In this document: positions 58,002-64,000 of the stretch, piece after piece
How the letters are laid out: each line of letters starts with the position of its first letter
Position numbering within the stretch: the first letter of the stretch is position 1
Assembly (NCBI GenBank): GCA_016721425.1
Contig: JADKID010000009.1
Span: 186,001-250,000, forward strand
Direction: 5' to 3'
Origin: Bryobacterales bacterium
Lineage (GTDB): Bacteria > Acidobacteriota > Terriglobia > Bryobacterales > Bryobacteraceae
Length of the DNA stretch: 64,000 nt
Notes under the pieces: model-generated
Databases searched by the model: none
Told to the model about the DNA's origin: nothing
Seen by the model: the letters and a program-made list of their open reading frames with translations, nothing else
Translations under genes and position numbers: made by a program

Positions 58002-59585
58002 CTAGCCTGGAGCCAGCCGCCCCAACCGGGATCGGATCACCGCCACAAACCACAGGCGCTCGCCCTCGTCGAAGACAAACCGGTACACCACCAGCACCGT
58101 GAGCGCCGAGTAGACCAGCCCAGTGACCCCGATCACCCCGAACAACACCCACCGCGACACCGAACCAAGCAGCCACCACGCCGGCAGCGAGCACAGCGCC
58201 GCCACCGGATAGGGCGCCATCCCGGCCAACAGCACGCGCTTCAGGAACGCGCTATGCGGCACAAACAGCGCCCGGTCTGCGTGCCAGTAGAACCAGAACG
58301 CAGAAACCAGCGTGGCGCAAGCCACCGCGACGCCGAGGCTCGTCGCATTCCAGCTTCGCGTCGGCAGCCATGAGAGCGGCACGGCAATCAGCAGCGCCAC
58401 GGCATTTGGTATGCAATAGTGGAACTCCTTCTTGGGCTGGCCCAGGCCCTTCAGCATGGAGGTGCCCGGCCCGGTCAACAGATGAAACTGAGTCGCCACG
58501 GAAAACACCGTCATCAACAGTGCCGCGCCAGGAAAACTCCGGCCTAGCCAGGCCGATAACAGAGGCAGTGGCAGGCAAGCCAGAAACGCGCAGAAATAGG
58601 CCGTGGAGAGGTTCATGTAGCGCGCGCCCTTCAGGTACAGCTTGGCGATCGCCGCCTGGCCTTCTTCCCCGGTTCCGCCCTGCAGGTAGGACGCCGCAGG
58701 CAGTAGCGACGACGCGAATGCGCTCGGAATGGAAGCGGCCATCCCTGGCAGCTTCTTGCCGATGTCGAGCAACCCGGATGCCTCCAAACCCACCAGCGGC
58801 GCCGCGATCGCCCGCTCAATCGAGCTCAGGACGATCGCAAACAGGCTCGTGACTTGTACCACTGCTCCAAAGCCGAAGAGAGTGCTCACTGCTTCCCTCG
58901 TGCAATAACGCCACGAGATCCGTAACCACCGGATATGCCGGAACGCGAAGATCGCTGAAAGGCTGATCTCCAGCAAAGTCCGCAGCAGGAACGCCTCCGC
59001 CAATCCGCGAACGCCACGGCCCATCCCGACCAGCGTAAAGATCAGGATGGTCTCCAGCACGTAGGCGGCCACCCAGATCTTCTGCGTGACGGCTCCGGCC
59101 TGTATGCCCACCAGTGCATCGCGAAACAACGAGAACGCGATGGAGGAGAGGAAGATGGCCACCACAGCCAGGACCACCACCCGCGCATCGTCGCGCAACT
59201 CCGGCGACACGTTCAGCCACACCACCAACTGAGTCCAGAACAGCCACGTCAGCCCGAAGACCAGCAGGCATAACGGCAGTGTGATCATCAGTCCAGTGGA
59301 GAGCAGCTCATTGGCTTTGCGCGGTTCCCGTTTAGCCGCGTATTCGGCCACATACTTGATGTTGACGTTGGAGATCCCCAGCGTCGAGATCCCGATGTAG
59401 GACACCAGAATGAACGCGGTGGACCACAGGCCATATGCCTCCAGGCTCATCCGCGCCAGAATGAAAGGCGGGATGAAGAAACGGCTCACCAGATAGCCAA
59501 CCCGCGCGGCGATGTCGGTGACAATGTTCTGCGACAGCGCATTGCGTACGGTGGCGGCAGTCTCGTTCGCGCCATTCGCGCTCAT
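58002..59585 (-). CDS. polysaccharide flippase (Wzx/MATE-like)
   Basis: The protein has 527 residues and about 12-14 transmembrane helices. The ATG at 59585 (MSANGANETAATVRNALSQN) overlaps the upstream gene's stop. The first helices (GLWSTAFILVSYIGISTLGI) and overall size fit the MOP superfamily. It flips lipid-linked repeat units across the inner membrane. It is the last gene of the leftward polysaccharide cluster. Confidence 0.88.
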   Translation of the reverse strand: MSANGANETAATVRNALSQNIVTDIAARVGYLVSRFFIPPFILARMSLEAYGLWSTAFILVSYIGISTLGISNVNIKYVAEYAAKREPRKANELLSTGLMITLPLCLLVFGLTWLFWTQLVVWLNVSPELRDDARVVVLAVVAIFLSSIAFSLFRDALVGIQAGAVTQKIWVAAYVLETILIFTLVGMGRGVRGLAEAFLLRTLLEISLSAIFAFRHIRWLRISWRYCTREAVSTLFGFGAVVQVTSLFAIVLSSIERAIAAPLVGLEASGLLDIGKKLPGMAASIPSAFASSLLPAASYLQGGTGEEGQAAIAKLYLKGARYMNLSTAYFCAFLACLPLPLLSAWLGRSFPGAALLMTVFSVATQFHLLTGPGTSMLKGLGQPKKEFHYCIPNAVALLIAVPLSWLPTRSWNATSLGVAVACATLVSAFWFYWHADRALFVPHSAFLKRVLLAGMAPYPVAALCSLPAWWLLGSVSRWVLFGVIGVTGLVYSALTVLVVYRFVFDEGERLWFVAVIRSRLGRLAPG

Positions 59586-60826
59586 TCGGGCCTCATTAGT
59601 GATTGATACAGCCTCATCGCAGCTTCGATCTTGGCGTCCCAACTGTACTCCGCCTCAGCCCGCCGCCGGCCTTCCAACCCGCGTGCCCGCCACGCCTGCG
59701 GGTTCCGCACAATATCCCGGAACGCCTCCACCAGGCCCGCCGTCACCGCCTCCGGCCCATCGGGCGGCAGAGCGCGGCCCACTGATTCGTCAGTCACTAC
59801 CGCCGGGCCGCCATAGGCCACCGCAATGATCGGCCGCGCCGCCGCCATCGCCTCCAACAGAACCGCGCCGCCGGACTCGCGCGCGCTGGGCAGGCAGAAA
59901 ACGTGCGATTCGCGCAGCAACTGCGCCACCGCCGGCAGCGGCCTCGCCCCTAGGAAATGGAAGTTCGACGACACACCAGCCGCCTGCGCCAGCCGCGGCC
60001 ACTCGTCGCGCATCGGGCCATCGCCGACAATCGTGACCTCCACCGGCAGTTCGCCCTGCAACCGGCGCACCGCCTCCACCAGGAAATTCACCCCCTTGAA
60101 CGGAATCAGCCGCCCCACGAAGAGGGCCTTGAGCGGCCGCCCGGCCGAGGGCGCATCGGGCCACTCGCTCGGCTGGAAGAGATCGAGATCCACTCCGTTT
60201 TCGAGGACCATCTCGCACCTGCTGCGCGCCGCCGCCGGAACCGCCTCGCGAGTTGTCTCATTGGCCACCAGAATCCGCGCCGCGTGGCTCGTGCATCCGC
60301 CCAGCTTGTCAAAGATCCGCGCTACGTCCCGGATGCGATAGACCCAACCCGAGTCCTGCGTCATCAGTTCGGGAAAGTTCTTCGGCGAAGAGAGCCCGCC
60401 GTTCCACGGTCCCAGCACCGTGGGGAGGCCCAGCTTGTGCAGCCGCGTCAGCGCAACGGGCGAGACCGGAGTGGCAGCGTGTACAATGTCGAACCGGCTG
60501 CGCATCGGCCGCGCCGCGCGCAGCACCGCCCAATCGAAGGGATAGAAATCGAACGACGAGACCAGGAAGACGGAGTGTTCGCTGCGCGGGAACAGGCGCG
60601 AGGCCAGTTTGTATAGCGGCCCGGCAAACCATTCCGTGTCGATGTAGCGGATCTCCGTGCCCGGCAGTGGCGCCCCGGCTCCAGTGAGTGCCGCCCGGTT
60701 CCGCGTGTGGGTGAACAGGGTTAGCGGTACGCGCTTGGCAAGCCTCGAGTACCACTCCCAGCCGATCTGCGATACGGAGCCCATTCCTGGGCCGCACTGA
60801 TACGCGGACAGCAGAAGCCGCATCAC
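59582..60826 (-). CDS. family 4 glycosyltransferase
   Basis: The protein has 414 residues. The GT4 donor domain is clear: LKALFVGRLIPFKGVNFLVE, VTIVGDGPMRDEW, HVFCLPSARESGGAVLLEAM with the ExxxxxxxE-like block, and AVAYGGPAVVTDESVG. The N-terminal domain opens with LLLSAYQCGPGMGSVSQIG, common in cell-envelope GT4 enzymes. It adds a sugar to the lipid-linked repeat. It overlaps both neighbours by 4 bp. Confidence 0.93.
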   Translation of the reverse strand: MMRLLLSAYQCGPGMGSVSQIGWEWYSRLAKRVPLTLFTHTRNRAALTGAGAPLPGTEIRYIDTEWFAGPLYKLASRLFPRSEHSVFLVSSFDFYPFDWAVLRAARPMRSRFDIVHAATPVSPVALTRLHKLGLPTVLGPWNGGLSSPKNFPELMTQDSGWVYRIRDVARIFDKLGGCTSHAARILVANETTREAVPAAARSRCEMVLENGVDLDLFQPSEWPDAPSAGRPLKALFVGRLIPFKGVNFLVEAVRRLQGELPVEVTIVGDGPMRDEWPRLAQAAGVSSNFHFLGARPLPAVAQLLRESHVFCLPSARESGGAVLLEAMAAARPIIAVAYGGPAVVTDESVGRALPPDGPEAVTAGLVEAFRDIVRNPQAWRARGLEGRRRAEAEYSWDAKIEAAMRLYQSLMRPE

Positions 60827-61413
60827 TCCTCCTTCGCCGGCGCCCGCATCAACGGCCGGGCCGGAATTCCCGCCACCACCGCACCGGCTGGAACATCCCT
60901 CGTCACCACTGCGTTGGCGCCGATCACCGCCCCGTCGCCAATCGTCACGCCCGCCAGCACCGTCACACCCCGCCCGATCCAGACCCGCTCCCCGATCGCG
61001 ATCGGTTTCGATTCATGCCCGGAGTGCCGGATCGACACGCCCTCGCCGAACTTGTGATTGGCGTCACGCAGGCTGCAGTATTCACCGATCATCGTGCCGT
61101 TCCCGATGGTGATCCGCCCGAACGCCACGATGTGCGTGCCTCGCGAAATCACCACTTCATCGCCGATGGAGATCTCGCCCCCGCCTTGCGTCTCCAAGTA
61201 GAGTTCGCGATAGAGGTACAGGTCGCGGCCCAGCCGGATATGCCCCGTGCCAGGCACCTCCGGCGCCGAGAGCACCACAACGGATTCCGGTACCGGATAC
61301 GCCACCGCCGCGCACAGCCGGGCATGAGCCCACGCACGGCCCAATGGGCGCAACACATGTACCGCCCGGGCAAATGGAGACAGCAGCGCCGAGGTCAGCT
61401 TCTTCCTGCTCAT
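60823..61413 (-). CDS. hexapeptide-repeat acyltransferase
   Basis: The protein has 196 residues. The second half is a left-handed beta-helix of hexapeptide repeats (IGDEVVISRGTHIVAFGRIT, IGERVWIGRGVTVLAGVTIG, IGANAVVTRDVPAGAVVAGI) with the catalytic-type His in IRHSGHESKPI. It probably O-acetylates a sugar of the exopolysaccharide using acetyl-CoA, as WcaF-type enzymes do. It is joined by 4-bp overlaps on both sides. Confidence 0.92.
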   Translation of the reverse strand: MSRKKLTSALLSPFARAVHVLRPLGRAWAHARLCAAVAYPVPESVVVLSAPEVPGTGHIRLGRDLYLYRELYLETQGGGEISIGDEVVISRGTHIVAFGRITIGNGTMIGEYCSLRDANHKFGEGVSIRHSGHESKPIAIGERVWIGRGVTVLAGVTIGDGAVIGANAVVTRDVPAGAVVAGIPARPLMRAPAKEE

Positions 61414-62420
61414 GGCGCGGGCTCCTTATACTCGATCAGGCCGCGCGTCTGCCCCTGGCGCACGTCGCGGGCGTACTGCCATTGCCCGATGAGGATCGGG
61501 ATCTGCTGCAAATGAGAGTGGTAGCCGTAGAGGATCAGCGTCAGCGGATCGCCGCATTTCCAGCGCGCCTTCCAGGCTGACCGCAACGCCAGCGCGGTTG
61601 TCACCATGGCCGCGAATGCCACGCCCCAGATCGTCAACGTGACCAGAGAAGCCAGCGCGCACAACGCCCACAACCCAATCCAGAAACGGCCGCGGCTGAT
61701 GTTGCGCCGCCGGTCATCTTCCCAGAACGGATCGCCGGTGCCGCGAAAGCGCGCCGATACCTGCGCGTAGGCATACCCCGCGCGCGTGGCACGCTTCCAG
61801 TATTGCCCCCAGCGCGTCATCGCCAGATCGTGGCCGGTCATCGGCACGTCGATGTGGAGGATGCGCCAACCCTTCGCGCGGACCCGCCGGCACATCTCCG
61901 GCTCTTCCCCGGCGATCAGATTCTCGTCGTAGCCATCAGCGTCGGACAGCACCGCGCGCCGCATCACCGCATCGCCGCCGCAAAACTCGGTGTCGCCCGG
62001 AGCGTAGATCCAATCGAGATCCAGCACGCGATTGTAGAGCGAGTCCTGCGGCCGGATCTCGCGCCGGTGGCCCCACACGATCGCCACTTTCGCATCGCTC
62101 AACGCCTGAATCGCAGTCGCCGCGAAATCCGGATGGACAATTGTGTCGCCATCGAGGAACATCACATACTCGCCCCGCGCCGCGCGCCAACCCGCGTTGC
62201 GGCCAATTGCCGCCGTGGGCCGCACCGGATTCACTTCCAATACAATTGCGCCCATTTCGCCGGCCCGCGCCGGGCTGCCGTCAGTAGAGTTGGAGTCCGC
62301 GTAAATCACTTCGATCGGGCCCGGCACAGTGCGCAGCAGCGCCACCGATTGCAGGCAGCGCGTCAGGCGGGCGCCTTCGTTGCGGCCGATCACGACGACA
62401 GAGAGCAGCGGTGGTGTCAC
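61410..62420 (-). CDS. family 2 glycosyltransferase with C-terminal membrane helices
   Basis: The protein has 336 residues. The GT-A core has LLSVVVIGRNEGARLTRCLQ, VIYADSNSTDGSP, EYVMFLDGDTIVHPDF (DxD metal site) and an acceptor region with GGDAVMRRAVL. Two or three helices near residues 245-285 anchor it to the inner membrane. It probably starts or extends the lipid-linked glycan. Confidence 0.92.
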   Translation of the reverse strand: MTPPLLSVVVIGRNEGARLTRCLQSVALLRTVPGPIEVIYADSNSTDGSPARAGEMGAIVLEVNPVRPTAAIGRNAGWRAARGEYVMFLDGDTIVHPDFAATAIQALSDAKVAIVWGHRREIRPQDSLYNRVLDLDWIYAPGDTEFCGGDAVMRRAVLSDADGYDENLIAGEEPEMCRRVRAKGWRILHIDVPMTGHDLAMTRWGQYWKRATRAGYAYAQVSARFRGTGDPFWEDDRRRNISRGRFWIGLWALCALASLVTLTIWGVAFAAMVTTALALRSAWKARWKCGDPLTLILYGYHSHLQQIPILIGQWQYARDVRQGQTRGLIEYKEPAP

Positions 62421-63472
62421 GCGAGCGCCTCCTCGATCACACGGCGATAGTCGGCCACACGCTCGCGCTGCGAGAAGCGCGTGCCCAGCACTTCGGCAGC
62501 GTTGGCCGTGAGCCTGTTGAGGTATTTCGGAGTCGCTTCGTTGAGCTGCGTGAGACGCGCGGCGAGGCTGGCAGCGTCGCCGGACTCAAAGCGCAATCCG
62601 GTGCGGCCGGGATCAATCAGCGAGCCGGCGCCGCCTTTGTCCGGAACAATGACGGGGACGTTTGCGGCCATGGCTTCCAGGATCGCGAGGCCAAAGGGCT
62701 CCTGATCGCAGCAATGGATCAAGACGTCTGAGTCCGCGAGAGCCTGATCCACAAGTGTCGAAAAACCCTCAAAAGTGATGCTTAACTGCGACTTTTGAGC
62801 ACGTTTTTGCAACTTTTGCTCATCACTGCCTTTTCCAAACAGGCGGACCCGCAAATGTTTCAGCTCGGGGTGGGTCTCCAGGGCATCGAGCAGCAGATCG
62901 ATGCGTTTAATGGGGTCCAGACGCGAAATCACGATGGCCTCGCGCAGCCCGGAGGCCGCAAACTGAGGCCGGCGGGGCGCGCTGGCGACGCGTTCGGCGG
63001 TGAGGAAGTTCTCGATGACGCGAATGCGTTTGGGGTTGACGCCGTGGACGAGAAGCCGGTCGCGCACAAACTCCGAGACGGCGACCAGCGTGACGGGCAG
63101 ATGGTTCATGCGCCGTTTTTGTCCATAGCTGAGCGCTTCATCGGCGCCGCCGTGCACCATGTGCAGGTGTGCGATTCTGCGGCGGTAGAGCAGGTTGACC
63201 GCACAGACCAGAAGCGAATGGACAACGCGCGTGGAGAAGACGGCAAGGCGGCGGGAATGGGAAAACCAGGGCTGGATAGCGTGAAAGAACTCGCGATCGT
63301 TGTGGATCTCGACGGCGCCGAGACCGAGGCGGCGGGCCTCGGCGATGACGGGGCCGGGCGGGGAGAAGATGATGGGGTCCCACTCGGGGCCGAGCGCCTG
63401 GATGGTGGCGAGGGCCATGCGCTCCGTGCCGTAGAGGTTGCCGCTGTGCAGTGTGTAGAGCAGAGGAGTCAT
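62417..63472 (-). CDS. family 4 glycosyltransferase
   Basis: The protein has 351 residues. The start is the ATG at 63472 (MTPLLYTLHSGNLYGTERMA), whose Gly-rich opening is usual for GT4. The donor site: REAIVISRLDPIKRIDLLLD, LRVRLFGKGSDEQKLQKRAQ, DVLIHCCDQEPFGLAILEAM and VIVPDKGGAGSLID. It starts 5 bp after the tyrosine-kinase gene and overlaps the next gene by 4 bp. Confidence 0.92.
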   Translation of the reverse strand: MTPLLYTLHSGNLYGTERMALATIQALGPEWDPIIFSPPGPVIAEARRLGLGAVEIHNDREFFHAIQPWFSHSRRLAVFSTRVVHSLLVCAVNLLYRRRIAHLHMVHGGADEALSYGQKRRMNHLPVTLVAVSEFVRDRLLVHGVNPKRIRVIENFLTAERVASAPRRPQFAASGLREAIVISRLDPIKRIDLLLDALETHPELKHLRVRLFGKGSDEQKLQKRAQKSQLSITFEGFSTLVDQALADSDVLIHCCDQEPFGLAILEAMAANVPVIVPDKGGAGSLIDPGRTGLRFESGDAASLAARLTQLNEATPKYLNRLTANAAEVLGTRFSQRERVADYRRVIEEALA

Positions 63473-63477
63473 GCGAG

Positions 63478-64000
63478 TTACTTCCAGAGCCATGGGGAGC
63501 GCCAACCGGGGGCGGGGGCGGTGTTGCCCTTGGTGAATTCATCGAATGCGGCCTGGGCGAAGGCGGGGCCGCCCTTCACGCGAACACGGTTGAGGATGGA
63601 GGCGACGGCGCGCGGCTGGTTCTTTTCGAGGACCTTGCTGGCGGCACGCAAATCGCCGCTCTGCGTGGTGATGGCGCCGGCGACGAGCACGACGATATCG
63701 GCGCGGCGCGCGATGTATTCGGCGTCGACGGAGGCGATGATGGGGGGCAGATCGACGAGCACGATGTCGTAGGCGGACGCGGCGCCTTGCAGCACATCGA
63801 TGAGGCGGTGGACGTCGGGCAGGTGTCCGGTATCGTCGATATCGCCGACGGGCAGGTGGGCAGCGGCATCATCACAGGCGGGTTCGATGTTCGCGGCCAG
63901 TTCGGAGTTACCGCGGAGGACGACGGAGAGGCCGCGACCGTGACTGCGATAGCTGGGATCGGAGCGCCAGGCGTTGGCTTCCACGGTGAGGGCGGAGATG
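63478..64000 (-). CDS. polysaccharide tyrosine autokinase, C-terminal fragment (5' end outside the window)
   Basis: An open frame of about 173 codons enters from the right edge. It reads ISALTVEANAWRSDPSYRSH and then DIVLVDLPPIIASVDAEYIA, the Walker B/P-loop partner region of BY-kinases (CpsD/Wzc/ParA-like), and ADIVVLVAGAITTQSGDLRA. The Walker A site would be beyond the window. The end (GWRSPWLWK) lacks the Tyr cluster that such kinases phosphorylate. It controls polymer length or export of the exopolysaccharide. Confidence 0.8.
   Translation of the reverse strand, partial: ISALTVEANAWRSDPSYRSHGRGLSVVLRGNSELAANIEPACDDAAAHLPVGDIDDTGHLPDVHRLIDVLQGAASAYDIVLVDLPPIIASVDAEYIARRADIVVLVAGAITTQSGDLRAASKVLEKNQPRAVASILNRVRVKGGPAFAQAAFDEFTKGNTAPAPGWRSPWLWK

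Overview
The window reads as a chromosome segment of a GC-rich Acidobacteriota, most likely a Solibacter/Bryobacteraceae-type member. This is inferred from the gene families, not from a marker gene: an Oar-type TonB-dependent receptor with a carboxypeptidase-like plug, Ser/Thr kinases fused to TPR tails, a PEP-CTERM protein, ECF sigma/anti-sigma operons with HEAT-repeat proteins, and a decaheme cytochrome with its porin. No rRNA or tRNA gene was seen.

Layout. 1-5.2 kb (minus): the 5' part of a large phage-tail-like protein, a TPR/TonB-C protein and two small membrane proteins. 5.3-7.4 kb: a broken secreted protein gene and a GH29 alpha-L-fucosidase. 7.5-18.3 kb (plus): a Ser/Thr signalling block with an S41-like protein, a kinase-TPR protein, an FHA-GAF-PP2C phosphatase and a tandem double-kinase gene split by a +1 frameshift. 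18.3-26.1 kb (minus): a PEP-CTERM protein, then the most interesting part of the window, a four-gene operon with a bacterial gasdermin-like pore former, a CHAT protease-NACHT-HEAT protein, an alpha/beta hydrolase and a second caspase/gingipain-like protein. 26.2-30.5 kb: a J-domain protein, a decaheme cytochrome plus outer-membrane barrel (a candidate electron conduit), a small membrane protein and a rhodanese. 30.5-34 kb: ECF sigma factor, zinc anti-sigma factor and two HEAT proteins. 34-38.1 kb: MurQ and a GH2 glycosidase. 38.1-42.7 kb: an accessory stretch with a four-copy repeat array, an orphan protein, a decayed RHS-repeat fragment and secreted or lipoprotein genes. 42.8-48.3 kb: an A-type Fe-S protein, a second ECF sigma/anti-sigma set, an aldo/keto reductase, an NCS1 permease and a glycine-zipper lipoprotein. 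48.3-48.9 kb: a frameshifted REP-associated transposase between inverted REP copies. 49-54.6 kb: accD, an N-acyl-D-amino-acid deacylase, an ABC-F ATPase and a glycosyltransferase. 54.6-57.9 kb: the TonB-dependent receptor. 58-64 kb (minus): an exopolysaccharide cluster (flippase, GT4, acyltransferase, GT2, GT4, tyrosine-kinase C-terminus), most of it joined by 4-bp stop/start overlaps.

How genes work together. The gasdermin operon has the parts of an abortive-infection pathway: a sensor (NACHT/HEAT), proteases (CHAT and C25-like) and a membrane-pore effector whose short C-terminal tail would be cut off. The kinase, FHA and phosphatase genes form a local phospho-signalling block. The cytochrome and porin genes overlap by 4 bp and probably form one outer-membrane complex. 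The right end makes and exports a surface polysaccharide.
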